64,000 bases of DNA from Bemisia tabaci. Taxonomy: Eukaryota; Arthropoda; Insecta; Hemiptera; Aleyrodidae. A program made the position numbers and the translations under genes. Below, in pieces: positions 31,015 through 42,241 of the stretch; the first letter of the stretch is position 1; each line of letters starts with the position of its first letter. The DNA lies in assembly GCF_918797505.1 (NCBI RefSeq), contig NC_092801.1, positions 32,812,487 through 32,876,486 on the forward strand. Reading direction: 5' to 3'. The notes beneath the pieces were generated by a model. It saw nothing but the letters and a program-made list of their open reading frames with translations, had not been told where the DNA came from and did no database searches.

Positions 31015-31275
31015 ATAAAATTGATGGTCAAAGAAGATATAGGGAGTATGGAACGAATCAATTGGTTGAAATGGGAGGTTTTTACAAACTAAGGGAAAAA
31101 ATTATGGACTAACTACAAGGTCTTGTGGACTTGCGTTAGTCAGTGCATAGACGTTAGTCAGTCTATTATCTTCCTCCTATGTCCATTGCAACCACCCGCT
31201 TCTACCAACAGGACCCCTCCATATCCTTTTTGTATCTTTGTCTATAGCTTTGTCTATCTTGCTCAAGAGTTAATT
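31015..31275. mobile_element. Family P inverted-repeat element, copy 2 (partial)
   Basis: AAATTGATGGTCAAAGAAG, GAACGAATCAATTGGTTGAAA and, inverted, TTGCAACCACCCGCTTCTACC, TTTGTCTATAGCTTTGTCTA. Boundaries are approximate. Confidence 0.65.
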
Positions 31276-32173
31276 TCCACACTCTCTGTTGCACGAATGA
31301 CCTTTTTTCTTTCGTGTTTTTCGGCAAACAGGAAGGGCGAGGGTTACCCTCATGATGTCATATGTGCACTGTGCCAAATTCCCAGCAAGTTGAAGACGAC
31401 CCTTGCATGCAGCCACTCGTGCTTGAGAGGTAACCGCATTACATGTACAAAAAAGAGGAGGCGCAAGAGTACATGCACATGTACATGGCACATGCACTGC
31501 ACATTCATACAAGTGCACTTATGCACCGCGCCGAAGAGATAGCAAGTTCGTGACAAAGTCTGGATAGAACTATACGTGATTACGTGCTTGTAGGATGTTC
31601 AGATTGCATACGCAAAAAATCTGAAGGCGCCTGCGCGCTCTCGTTGGGAAAAGCATATCAGTGTATGTATGAATCTATAAGTCAGCTAAGTGATTGAACC
31701 AGTAGATCCAGGTACTGAAGAAAAATTTATTCCATGACAAAATGCATTTCGCCCCAGGACCATCATTGGTAGAATACAAAATGGCAAACGTACATGCAAG
31801 TATACTATAAAATTGTCTGAGTCAACTACTAATGTATTATTTGCGCCGTTCTATCACAGTTAGTTTCCTTTTAATTTATAACTTAGTATGCTTAAGCCTG
31901 TTACCCAAATGCTTATGGTTTGCTTGCTTGCTCCTCTGCATTTTTGTACTACCTCAGTGTCGAAAAGCATTTCGTCATGAAATAATCAGCTATTTAATAC
32001 CAATAACTACTTGGTTCAATCACTCAACTTCGTAATGAACGTATCAATGAGCTGTCAGACAAGGTATGAATTGCAGCACTATGCAACTTTTTTTTCTCTT
32101 CAAAATTCCATGACGAGAACGAATCATACAAAAAGTTGTCTCGGAATCCACTGCTTTTGAGCAGGATATAAGT
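31276..32173. other. Single-copy stretch; N-like fragment near its end
   Basis: CATGCACATGTACATGGCAC-type alternating motifs at 31460-31520. At 32056-32110 AGACAAGGTATGAATTGCAG resembles the left end of family N. A 139-codon plus-strand frame (31123-31542) has no recognised domain and starts within the repeat. Confidence 0.4.
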
Positions 32174-32186
32174 TCTTAGTTTATTA

Positions 32187-32919
32187 TGTATGTATGAGCC
32201 GCTTTTACGGCGCGCTTGGGCGCTCTGCGACGCCTATTCTCCACAGGAATCTGTCATGGTAGAGATCCTCCGGAAGCTGGCATCTCTCCATCTCTTCACG
32301 GATACCCTCTACCCACCGTTTGGCTGGACGCCCTCTCCGTCGCCTACCTGGGGGGACCCACTCCAACACCTTCTTCGGCAACCTGGTATCAGCCATTCTC
32401 TGCACATGCCCATACCATACCAACTGCTTGGTCATGATATCGTGCACAATCGTCCCCTCAACGCCCATTATCTCTCGGACACGTTCATTCCTGACACGTT
32501 CTCTCCTCGAGATTCCAGCCGATCGTCGCCAGAAATCCATCTCGGTCGCCTTGAGCATTTCTTGGGTCCGCTTCTTCAACTGCCACACTTCACTGCCATA
32601 GGTGATAATAGGCTTGACAACCGAGTTATAAATTCTCTTCTTGTTGTCTTTGGAAATCCTTTGGTCCCAAAGGATCCCATTAAGCATGGCGATGGCTTTC
32701 CTTCCTAGAAGATTACGGTCCCGAATGGCCTGATCCAGCCTCCCATCCGAAGTCAGCTTCACCCCCAGGTACTTGTATTGTTCGCAACTTTCTATATGTT
32801 GACCATCCTCCAGGACTATGCTTTGCTGAGCACCTCCGACTGACATCTTTTTTGTCTTACGGACACTAACCTCGAGGCCCCATTTGCGGTACTCCTCCAC
32901 CAACTTCCGGGTCATATAC
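32187..32919 (-). mobile_element. 5'-truncated non-LTR retrotransposon (LINE) insertion
   Basis: A 733-bp insertion flanked by a perfect 13-bp duplication, TCTTAGTTTATTA (32174-32186 and 32920-32932). On the minus strand it starts inside the reverse-transcriptase region and ends, after the stop codon, in a short 3' tail with CATACATACATAATAAA, a simple-repeat tail instead of poly-A. Truncation at the 5' end plus a duplication of this length is the usual product of target-primed reverse transcription. Confidence 0.93.
32205..32915 (-). pseudogene. LINE reverse transcriptase, C-terminal fragment
   Basis: 236 codons open from the truncation point to a natural stop. Recognisable in order: YKYLGV (residues 47-52, the conserved motif just after the catalytic palm), KRIYNSVVKPIITYGSEVW (93-111), WYGHVQRM (167-174) and GRRRRGRPAKRW (190-201). 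These mark the thumb/C-terminal part of endonuclease-reverse transcriptases of Jockey/RTE-like LINEs. The catalytic Y/FADD box, endonuclease and ORF1 are missing, so it is a dead fragment, although the remaining frame is undamaged, implying a fairly recent insertion. The methionine at its start is only an internal codon. Confidence 0.92.
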
Positions 32920-33039
32920 TCTTAGTTTATTAAAATAGGTTAAATGGCATAAATACAAAAGACTTCTTTTGCATCATCTGACTTCCTTTTGACCTGTGTC
33001 TGTGTTGAACGGCGCGTTAATATCTCGTTCACACTGATG

Positions 33040-33208
33040 GATTCAGCAAACTGGCAACATTGTCTTTTCTCCTCTCTTTTCTCTCTGTCTTTAAACCAAT
33101 GGAAATATATCGATTCTTGGAGGGGCCAGGTACTCCGACAAGAATCGATTATTTAGCATAAGTTTAAATTGAGAAAATCTGGTGTTGCCAAATTGCTGGA
33201 TCCGCCTC
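33040..33208 (-). mobile_element. Family I MITE, copy 4 (inverted)
   Basis: GATTCAGCAAACTGGCAAC to TTGCCAAATTGCTGGATCC. ATATCGATTCTTGG, GGGGCCAGGTACTCC and AGAATCGATTATTTAGC identify it. A TCTC-rich run (33072-33092) is inserted near the left end. Confidence 0.85.
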
Positions 33209-33251
33209 TGATCGTTCCGGAGTTAATGTCCGAACTCCCCGCTGTAATGTG

Positions 33252-33528
33252 CTGGTTACACGCTCAAATTCCCATCAATTTCCGATCAAATGGTGACTGG
33301 TGCGCACCATCTACCATCAAATTTCTGCGGCCTGTAAAAATTTGATGGTAGATGATGGAACTGTGGGGCTCATCCGTCATCTGATTTCCACACAACCGTG
33401 CTTATTTCATACTTATTTCAATCAACAGGATGTTTTAATTAATTTTACTCATTAATCTAGATAACTCTCGACCGCCATCTTGGTCATCATTTTGATCGGA
33501 ATTTGACGGAAATTTGAGCTGTAACCAG
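33252..33528. mobile_element. Inverted-repeat MITE, CTGGTTACA ends
   Basis: CTGGTTACACGCTCAAATTC and ATTTGAGCTGTAACCAG are inverted ends of about 35 bp with mismatches (TTTCCGATC pairs with GATCGGAATT further in). An internal hairpin lies around TTTGATGGTAGAT (33310-33355). 277 bp, only copy in the window. Confidence 0.8.
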
Positions 33529-33639
33529 GCCATTCGAATAGATTTTTGCGAAAGATTTCGAAGAGAAAACATGTCACTTTTTTCCTGCATCAGACCTCAT
33601 CTAGTGGCCCATGTGTGCGAAGATATTGGCCCGCAACGA

Positions 33640-34273
33640 AACCTAACGCTAAACGACCATTAAATCATCAAGAGTCGCTTCATTCAGCACCCCCTTTGGT
33701 ACACACCCCTCAGAACGTCCCGCGATTCAGAATCAACCCCAATTCCAAAATCCGACGTACACGTGTGACAAGTCACTGCAACTTCTCGAGCACCCATTCT
33801 GCATGTTTAACTAATTACTCTTGTGGTCCCCGTTTTCGATCCGCTCCCCGCTTCACCCCCCTCTCGAGCGAGCAAAATCGCAACCCCATCATCCCCCGCC
33901 CCATCTGTTCGTGACCTCCCCCTTCCTCCCCTCCCTCCGCCCTCGCCCCGGCGATGCATATCTTCGCATTATTAGACTCGGAAATATTCCTTCAATTACG
34001 AGGCGCGTATCTCGCGTTCCATCGAATTAACTCCTCGAATATTTGGGAGTCGTTACTCCTGCAGTCGGCGCGGATACTCGCCCGCAAAGCTCGGTTAATT
34101 TCGCCGAGGATTCATGCTCTCATCCCCCTCCATCCCTCTTCTTCCGTGACGTCTCTCTTTCGCCCGATTCGGAGAACTTACCTCCGGATAGGTATTTCGT
34201 CGTTTCCCAGATGAAGGGCTGTAGCTCCATTCCAAAGTTGCAAAATTAACCGGAGAAATTTAATAGATTTTTG
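33640..34273. other. GC-rich single-copy patch
   Basis: Pyrimidine-rich and CpG-rich 33840-34200 (CCTCCCCCTTCCTCC), with TTCAATTACGAGGCGCG and CGAATTAACTCC. Several frames open on the plus strand, none recognisable. Candidate conserved non-coding block. Confidence 0.35.
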
Positions 34274-34281
34274 GATTTAGC

Positions 34282-34916
34282 TAGAGTCCCTTTATACTGA
34301 TAGTTAAGACAATGTGAATCCATTTCTGATTGGTTCCCGTATTTTAGGCCTTCACAGTGTCACAAACGGGAATAAAGATTATATTTTCACCGATTGCAAA
34401 TATTATAATCTAGAATGGACCAGGGAATCACGGGTTCGGCAAGGAACAAACGGAATCAAAGAGGGAACGGAGAAAGGAATTTGAGAATGGGCCGATCAAA
34501 GATTACAAAAAACGTTCAATTTCTGTAATCTTTATTCCCGTTTGTGACTCCATGAGGGGGTTTTGTCTTGACTCTCAGTATAAAGGGACTCTAGCTAGCT
34601 AGAGTCCCTTTGTAAAGAGAGTTAAGACAACGCGGCTCATGGATGTCACAAACGGGAATAAAGATTACATAAATCGGACGTTTTTTGTAATCTTTGATCA
34701 ATCCATTCCCGAATTCCTGTCTCCGTTCCCTCTCGCATTCCATTTGTTCCTTGCCGTGCCCCCCTCCCCATTCTCCAGTCCATTCCAGTTTATAATCTTT
34801 GCAATTGGTGAGAATGTAATATTTATTCCCGTTTGTGACACTGTGAAGGCCTGAAATTCGGGAACCAATCAGAAATGGATTCGCATTGTCTTTACTCTCA
34901 GTATAAAGAGACTCTG
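34282..34916. mobile_element. Family D hAT-like MITE, head-to-tail dimer
   Basis: Two D units, 34282-34593 and 34600-34916, joined by GCTAGC. Each has TAGAGTCCCTTT and AAAG(G/A)GACTCT ends and internal CACAAACGGGAATAAAG inverted pairs; the two units are in opposite internal orientation. A single perfect 8-bp duplication, GATTTAGC (34274-34281 and 34917-34924), flanks the pair as a whole, so the dimer was inserted, or created after insertion, as one unit. Confidence 0.93.
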
Positions 34917-35002
34917 GATTTAGCCAAAGTGTTGGGTCTGGATGATCAATAAGGTACTCACTACTCATTATTAGCACATAAAATTGTTTATTTTATTTGG
35001 AT

Positions 35003-35253
35003 CGCGTTAAACAGAGGGTGACCAAGCCACATCAGCTATTGCCAAATTTAATTTGGCAATTTAATATTTTTCATGAAAACGGTTGTGCGGATTTTCGTGC
35101 AAATTTAAATAAATTTTCTCCGTAGTAGGTACGAAGCAAATCCCTAAAAGTTTTCAAAGAAATCCGCATAAACGTTCTCTCGTAAAAAATTAAATTGCCC
35201 AGTTAAATTTAGCAATAGCTGATACGGCTTGATTCCTTTTCTGTTAAACGCGG
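35003..35253. mobile_element. Family G inverted-repeat MITE, copy 2
   Basis: CGCGTTAAACAGAGGGTGACC to GGCTTGATTCCTTTTCTG-TTAAACGCG, with CACATCAGCTATTGCCAAAT and its counterpart inside. The sequence after it to 35508 is AT-rich and unassigned. Confidence 0.85.
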
Positions 35254-35508
35254 TACATTCACCTTATGCATTTCAGCACATCTGCCATCATCATGGATCA
35301 ATTTAATTTTTTACAAAAATATGGTTGTGCAATTTTTGACCGGAATCGTGTTCATTTTCTGCGTACAGACCCCTAAGAAATGTGCAAATTTAAGAATTAT
35401 GATGTATTTTTTCTCATCAAAATTTCACCTAAAACTCAATTTGTACAACGAAAATTAATGTAAATAACTCCGAACCAATAAACGTGATTCCCGCCGGATC
35501 TTATTCCA

Positions 35509-35734
35509 CACTGGAAAAAAACACATTGGATCTAGAGTCCAGACTCTTAAAAACACCGACAAGAAAAAATACTCTTGATTCAATCAGATTTAAGCTTAAA
35601 TCAAGAACCAAGCCTCTTAATTTGAGCGGATTTCCTTTTGATTTAAGCTTAAATCTGATTGAATCAAGAGTCCTTTTTCTTGTCAATGTTTTCAAGAGTA
35701 TGGACTCTAGATCCAATGTTTTTTTTTTCCAGTG
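35509..35734. mobile_element. Family B palindromic MITE, copy 7
   Basis: CACTGGAAAAAAACACATTG to TTTTTTTTTCCAGTG, 226 bp, CA on both flanks. AAGCTTAAATC occurs in both arms, so the palindrome is almost exact. Confidence 0.95.
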
Positions 35735-36574
35735 CATGTCGTTTTAAAACTTATTAAATTTAAAGTAGTAGATTTGCTGTGCACGCAAATGTATTCACCT
35801 TGATCCTACTGGTTTCCTCTTACTTCGATGAGAAGAACTTCTTGCCTAAATAGATTGAACATTTTTGTCTCAAGGAAATTGGCAATTTTGCGTAATTTGA
35901 CAACATTGTTGTTAATTTAGAATTTGCACCTTCGAATCCAGTGACAAGTTTCAGAAATCCGAATCCTTTGTTCAGTTTTACGTCATACCTCTTTTCCCTC
36001 GAAAGAGTTTACCAATCCACATCCAGCTATTGTTGAACTCGCTTTTCGCGCTCATTAAGATCAAAGTTGCTATTGAGCAGATTTTTCCACGGGAGAGGGG
36101 GGTGTCTCTTGTTTCATGTAATTTAGTATACCTACATCAACGCGCACAAATTTAGTTGCCAATTTTCAATAATTTCTCGTAAATGTTCTTACCTAAAAGA
36201 TTTTACTAGACTTAAAAACTAAAATAATGTGCCGTAACATTGTCAGACTTTCAAACAATATCGACGATGAAACTAAAAATTCATAACTTGGTTGCGGTCT
36301 TTCAAAATCTCCGCTTCCTCCAAAATCTTTCAGATGGCAGAAAATATTTGTCACTCTGTTATGAGTCCAAAGCCATGCTGCACTACAAATATTTCCTTAT
36401 AATGATTTTGACCACTTAAATTAGGCTTTGTCCACACGAGCGCAACTGGACGAAATATCAGAGTTGTAATATGTTCCTGAAACATTTGCCCAAAGTTTCA
36501 CGAACTGTGCCCGTAAATGGGCAAGGCTCTTAGGTGAGTTATAACAAGTTCCTAGAACAAGTTTACCCAAGTTC
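35735..36574. other. AT-rich single-copy stretch
   Basis: No repeat or gene recognised. Confidence 0.45.
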
Positions 36575-36582
36575 TCCAAGTG

Positions 36583-36896
36583 TAGAGTCCCTTTATACTG
36601 AGAGTCGAGACAACAGCCCCTCATGGAGTCACAAACGGGAATTAAGATTATACTAATTGAACGTTTTTCGTAATCTTTGATCGGCCTATTCTCAAATTCC
36701 TTTCTCCGTTCCTTCTCTCATTCCGTTTGTTCCTTGCCGAACCCGTAATTCCCTGGTCCATTCCAGATTATAATCTTTGCAATTGGTGAAAATGTAATCT
36801 TTATCTCCGTTTGTGACACTGTGAAGTATACTAAAATACGGGAACCACTCAGAAATGGATTCACATTGTCTCGACTCTCAGTATAAAGGGACTCTA
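36583..36896. mobile_element. Family D hAT-like MITE, copy 4
   Basis: TAGAGTCCCTTTATACTGAG to AGTATAAAGGGACTCTA, 314 bp, flanks TCCAAGTG (36575-36582) and GCCAAGTG (36897-36904), an 8-bp duplication with one change. Internal CGTTCCTTCTCTCATTCCG matches the TCTC part of copy 1. Confidence 0.95.
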
Positions 36897-36904
36897 GCCA
36901 AGTG

Positions 36905-38186
36905 TGGACTGGACCATCTTATAGCCGTTCCTCATCAGGAACAGTGATTTTGGGCCCAATTTCTAAAACCTTCACCCGAGGGCTTATGCGGCAACACCGT
37001 CGGTTAGAGAAGGCTAATTGGGGCATAATTTGCAGCTGGTAGTGTTCAGTTACCGAGATTACTCGGATATTCTCGCGAGTTGTAGTAAAATGAAACGTTC
37101 AAGTGCTCTCTGTGGTGGCCCCTGCTCAAGAAAATGATGTCATTTTCCGCAGTTTTCCATTTCATTTTTTTTATTCTTCACTCAGACAGCATTTCCAAAG
37201 CCTTCACGCGGGCAGCGTTCGGTTCAATCTCTCGTCTATCGTCAATGTCGCAGACATAATCAAATCAGGTATTTTATGAAAAGCAGTAGTAAAGAAGCAG
37301 CAGGTTTGCTTAGGCAGATAATCAGAATCTTGACCGTTTAAAAGGTTAAGCGCGTGTTCGCCAAAAAGCTTCCGAATTTTGAAGGCTTTGAAAGTTAAAA
37401 TTCATTAAATCAACAGAACAATCCCGCATTTTCTTCTTTAAATGCAGCTCACTCGTTTTAACCGTATAGGTTGGCTCAAGGACTAATGTATGAATCATCA
37501 AAGATAACATTTAACCATGCAAATCTGTGCTACGAAGCGGCCCTTCGAAGGCCCGCAAAGGCCTCCAGGGATCGGGCATCGGGCTGCGTGGAGACCGAAG
37601 GGCAACCTCCTAGTTCAGTTATGCATGCAATGGCAGTCGATTTTTTAATTTTTAAAAAAATATAATCTTCATTGCCGTAACTCCGTAAAACGCGCTTTTA
37701 CATACATGCAATTAATATAATTAAAGTTTTGTAAACAGCAAAGAATCTCGGGGAGAAAATACACTCCAAAATATAATCTCTTACGGAGCCTGTTTCGTGT
37801 ACTCGAAAAAGAAGGAATTGGAGGAATATCGAAACAAGTCACAAAAAATGTCTTTAATGAGGTGGCTGAGTGTTCAAACACATTAAAATTTAAATAGTCA
37901 TGTGCATTTCTTCGTTCTTATCTTGCGAAAAGGAAGAAGAAGGAGAAGAAAAAAAATAAAGGCAAAAACCTATTCAGATTTATTTGCTTCCACGTAATGT
38001 CATGTCGTAACCTACGACTCGTAAGTTCGTAACCAGAGAGGTCTCGCAGACTGTTAGCAGTCGCCGCCTCAGTTCGCCTTCAACTTCGCGCGTAGGCAAT
38101 TTGATCTCCGGAGAGCGCGATTAGTGGTATCCCAATATCTCGTCAGGAGAGTACCGTGAAGAGCCATTTGTAGTCGTCCTATGAGC
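36905..38186. other. Long single-copy stretch
   Basis: AT-rich, with a GC-rich segment at 37520-37620 (GAAGCGGCCCTTCGAAGG). Purine-rich GAAAAGGAAGAAGAAGG at 37927-37955. No gene, RNA or repeat recognised. Confidence 0.45.
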
Positions 38187-38190
38187 AGCT

Positions 38191-38437
38191 CTGCCGTGTT
38201 AAGGAAGAACGCCGTATGAACCTTCAGGCGTTGCCAATTTCTCTTGGTAAGTCACGAATTTTCGGGAAAATTTGTCAATGTTTTTCTTTCAATTTTTCAG
38301 TGAATTTTGTTCTAAATTTGATCCAAATAGTCTGAAATTTTCAAGGCTAAATATTCATAACTTTCTTCAGAGATAAACATTTTCTGAGAGAAAATTTGGC
38401 GACTCTCTAATGTTCATACGGCGTTTTAGCACGGTAG
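38191..38437 (+). mobile_element. Family A MITE, copy 7
   Basis: CTGCCGTGTTAAGGAAG to GGCGTTTTAGCACGGTAG, 247 bp, AGCT on both flanks (38187-38190, 38438-38441). The right end has lost the CTTCCT part. Confidence 0.95.
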
Positions 38438-38810
38438 AGCTTCTCTCCGCGAGGAGACCTTCAAAGGGTTTACTCTGTAAATGATGGAATTTTGAGGAGG
38501 CTCTAATATCGGATTCACTTCGAGGAGAATTTTCACAAGCCTCCAGTACTTACAAGAATATTTTCGGAAATAGATCCTTTTGTTTTAGTGTGTTTCATTA
38601 TGTGTTCGATCATTTTTGTTTCGATATATTACACCTTTTTTTTAAACTTGTGTATTATTGTTTTCTTCGAATTTCCTAGAGACTCTCAAAGACCAATGTG
38701 CGAAACTACGTATCTTCGTTCACGATGTCGAAACTTCCTGTCTTATAGTATATTTTTTCTTTTAAAAACTAGTCCACCTATTTTCTTAACAGCTTCCTCA
38801 ATCATCTCTA

Positions 38811-39037
38811 AACTGGAAAAAAACACATTGGATCCAGAGTCCAGACTCTTAAAAACATCGACAAGAAAAAATACTCTTGATTCAATCAGATTTAAGCTTA
38901 AATCACAAACCAAGCCTCTTAATTTGAGCGGATTTCCTTTTGATTTAAGCTTAAATCTGATTAAATCAAGAGTCCTTTTTCTTGTCAATGTTTTCAAGAG
39001 TCTGGACTGTAGATCCAATGTGTTTTTTTCCCCAGTG
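38811..39037. mobile_element. Family B palindromic MITE, copy 8
   Basis: AACTGGAAAAAAACACATTG to TTTTTTTCCCCAGTG, 227 bp, TA on both flanks. The first C has become A. Confidence 0.95.
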
Positions 39038-39183
39038 TATTAACAGAATGTTCTGTATAAATTACAAGCTATAAAATTGGCTTGTTGCTCTTCGAAAAAG
39101 TAAACTAGGAGCGTAAATTTTGAAACATTGGAATAGGGATACGGAGTATCGCACTTTGGTAATTGATTTGGTTTGCAATCGAT

Positions 39184-39301
39184 CTGGTGCGTCTAAAAAT
39201 TTCGAGGAAAAATATTCATAAGTTTTCTCAGAAATGAGTGCTTAAACGGGGGAAGCTTTGCAACGCCCGAAAGTTCATACGGCGTTCTTCCTTAGCACAG
39301 G
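39184..39301 (+). mobile_element. Family A MITE, right half only
   Basis: AAAATTTCGAGGAAAAATATTC through CATACGGCGTTCTTCCTTAG-CACAGG. The left half is absent; upstream AT-rich sequence shows no A end. Confidence 0.8.
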
Positions 39302-39757
39302 AAAATAAAACTGAGGAATTGGAGAAAAAATACCAGAGCCGACAGGCACGCCGTTTGGGATTCGAGCTTAAAACTCGCTGAGGCGTTAACCATCGACTCA
39401 ACTGTCAAACCATGCGGCAAATTCTTTTTTTCGCATCGTTTCCGACCGGAAGAATGTCCCAGTGCAGATGGATTTTCTCGACGATCTGACAAGCAGCCAA
39501 TTTTCTACGCTTGGATTCAGACTAAAAGCGAACGTCGAAAAAAAAACCGGTGAACGAGGTTTTACGGACTCGCCAACAGTAATTTGCAAGTCGGGATCTG
39601 CAGATTCACCTTTACAATTGAATAGATTTATCGAGGCATCAAAAGAAATTTTAAAAAAAAGTTTGTTTATATTCTTGTTTTTTCCCCTCTTATCTTCCTA
39701 TACTTCGTAGTCAATGACGTAATGAAGATTCCAGTCCGAAAACTTAGATTAAGTGAG
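39302..39757. other. Single-copy stretch
   Basis: Two short frames (minus strand about 60 codons, plus strand 82 codons at 39462-39710) are unrecognised. Nothing else seen. Confidence 0.4.
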
Positions 39758-39852
39758 CCAAAGAACCAGTGGCATCATCGTGTTTCTCTCGAACTTTTAC
39801 ATAAGAATCAATTGTCAAATCGCAAATTCCTCACACATGCAACATCTCCATT
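39758..39852. mobile_element. Family L fragment
   Basis: AGCCAAAGAACCAGTGGCATC to ATGCAACATCTCCATTG: the outer 95 bp or so of one L arm. Confidence 0.85.
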
Positions 39853-39868
39853 GTTGCACGAAATAGTT

Positions 39869-40101
39869 CACAGTGGATCGAGTCGATAGGGGAGGTCGGA
39901 CAGAATTTGGAAACTTTAAACGCTTATAACTCCGTTTATGCAAAACTCCAGGGTTCTAAAAGTGGTTCCAATGGTTTTCTCGTAAAATTTCCTTCTTGTA
40001 GCACCCCGTGAATTTTAAAATAAGACAAAATAAACATCAAAATTTGCGGATTTAGTTAGAAATTTCATGTCCGACCTCTCTAATTGACTCGATCCACAGT
40101 G
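39869..40101. mobile_element. Inverted-repeat MITE, CACAGTGGATCGAGTC ends
   Basis: CACAGTGGATCGAGTCGATA and, inverted, ATTGACTCGATCCACAGTG, followed by GAGGTCGGAC / GTCCGACCTC. 233 bp. The interior (CAGGGTTCTAAAAGTGGTTCC) weakly resembles 17790-17825. Confidence 0.88.
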
Positions 40102-40644
40102 TTTGTCAACTTTGCCCTGTCCTAAGAATGAACACACGTGGATTATTATCCCAGCTGCATGCTGCGTATCTTATTCAATCAAGTTCGTCTTCAATAAGCG
40201 TAGAGGCGATTTGAGCGGATTGGCTATTCTCTCTAAGAAAGGACGTAATAGTAAAAAAATGTGTATAATTTCGACGAAATTGCGCAACACTGCTGAGAAT
40301 TCAATAAGGCCGACGGTCAAACGGCGCTCGTCGAAAATAGGGACAAAGCCATGGGGACGGATATCATTATTTTTTGTCCCGCCATAAATTCGCAATCGCG
40401 GAGCGTGGATACAAATTGAATAAATCTCCTGCGGAATTTCAAAGGGGTTTTTTTGCGCTGATTTATTCTTTTGCATCGTAATTAAAACCCTTTCGCTCCA
40501 GGATCCAGGTCCATTGTCGTGATCACCGTGCATACCCATTCTGCGCATGTAAAATTTTGATGTTTCATCCGTACTGGCCGTATGAAACATATTGATGACG
40601 AAACTTTAATTGCAAACTGCCAGTCAAACTTCAATTTTCAATTT
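40102..40644. other. Single-copy stretch
   Basis: Moderate GC; minus-strand frame of 139 codons (40171-40590) without recognised domain. No repeat match. Confidence 0.35.
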
Positions 40645-40810
40645 TGGAACCAATGAACCGCTATACAAGGTGCGACTTTCAGTATTAAAATGCATGTCTC
40701 CCATCAGAATTTCACGGAAAAAAAAACCATTTTCACACCAAATATTATTGAAAGTAATTCCCAACAAAGATATCAACATTTTTCGATGCATCAATCAAAC
40801 TTCTCCTCAT
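40645..40810 (+). mobile_element. N-related fragment, also at 52.98-53.10 kb
   Basis: ACCAATGAACCGCTATACAAGG resembles the N end; TCACACCAAATATTATTGAAAG and CAACAAAGATATCAACATTTT are found inverted at 52985-53060. Confidence 0.7.
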
Positions 40811-40959
40811 TAACAAACCATAATAACCTCGAGTTACGCCCCACACTTAACGTTACCGTAACAATGTTTGCAGTATGAAATTAAGACAACGTATAGATCT
40901 CAGCTTTTATTCGTGCCTTGTTCACTAATGCATCAGGAATACCAAAAACTTGTCTTCGA

Positions 40960-41600
40960 TTAGCCGGCTGTATATGCAAAATAACTGCTGTGACGCTTGT
41001 ATAGTGGTATCACAATTTCGTATTGAGATTACAGAGTGTGATGAAGGCGCTCCTCTTTATCCTATCTTTGTGATCTTTTCTGCCAAAACTGTTATTGTGC
41101 GCAATTTGATTCAATTCAAGTAGACCATTGTTTTATGTGAGTGGCAAACTCAAAATTCTCGTAACTAATTTAAACTACATTGGTAAAAAAAACTCTTGGA
41201 CCAATGCCGCGGTGCATTGACAGTGCAGTTTCTTTTCGCCGGATTTAAGAGTCTTGAACTCTTGTTTCAAGCAACAATCCGGTGACAAGAAACTGCACTC
41301 TTGAACCAAGAGGTTTTTTTTACCAGTGTAAAATAACTTGGTCGGGGAATTGATTTTAGTAATTTTCGTTGCGATATTTGTGTTCTCCGTGAAATAATAA
41401 TCAGGAAATACGCATCGGCATGCTTAGATTCATATCTTGTCTACCGGTCTATTGAAAACCAAAGATTCGCCTTCAATTTGCCGGCTATGCAAAATGACTG
41501 TCGCGACGCTCGTAAAGTGGTATCACAATTTCGCATTGAGATTACACAGTGTGTTGAAGGCGCTCCTCTTTATCCTATCTATGTGATCTTTTCTGCAGTA
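40960..41600 (+). repeat. Repeat block shared with 56.5-56.96 kb, internally duplicated
   Basis: AGCCGGCTGTATATGCAAAA, AGTGGTATCACAATTTCG and GAAGGCGCTCCTCTTTATCC occur at 40968-41090 and again at 41480-41595. The block in between matches 56580-56900 (GTTATTGTGCGCAATTTG, GAAATAATAATCAGGAAAT, ATATCTTGTCTACCGGTC). The last motif is N-like. Confidence 0.85.
41178..41328. mobile_element. B-like MITE (151 bp) with an empty site at 56.77 kb
   Basis: CATTGGTAAAAAAAACTCTTGG to CAAGAGGTTTTTTTTACCAGTG, TA flanks on both sides. The homologous block at 56.5-56.96 kb reads GTAACTAATTTAGACTAAAG without the element, which confirms the boundaries and the TA duplication. Confidence 0.94.
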
Positions 41601-42239
41601 TGAAATTAAGACAACGTCGATCTCGGCGCTTTGGCTCAGCTATCGCACGTTTTTCGCATCTTGATCTACGCAGAGTGGGAAAGGAACACTTCCCAATTGA
41701 GAAGCCTGCTAAAACGTTGCAGTGTGCGCGATTTGATTTAAGTTGATCGTGGTTTTTCACGTGAGCGGGAAATTCATGCTGAGGTGTTTATTCCAGCAAT
41801 TTTTGTAGCGCAAACCGTGTTCCACGTAAAATCCCAAACCAGAAATAGTCATCAGAATGCTAAAATTCCCAAGTTTCTCGAGTTTATTTTAGTCTGTTAC
41901 TGCAATCGTCTGAACGCTCCGTTGATTATTTCCGTGAGTTTGAAGGAAAAAATCCTGTGAATCCTGTGTCCTGTGAAAATTTCGAACAATAAATCGAAGT
42001 CGTTTCCTTTGGGAAAAGCAAATTAGGAGCGAAAATGTGCGTACCATAATCGACTCATCAGAGTGGCCACACGTTGATGACGGCGCAGAGATACAACTAT
42101 TTGTGTTTGATGGATGTCCGTGGGCGGCACCTGCAAAATGAAGGCGCGATGGCGTGAGGCGTGAACTCGCAATGCTCCGTTATTAGCTCAGATTCGGAAG
42201 AAACGTTAAAAAACGAGTCCCAATTACATCCCTCCTATA
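41601..42239. other. Single-copy stretch
   Basis: Weak N-like motif (CCACGTAAAATCCCAAACC) around 41822. No gene recognised. Confidence 0.4.
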
Positions 42240-42241
42240 TT

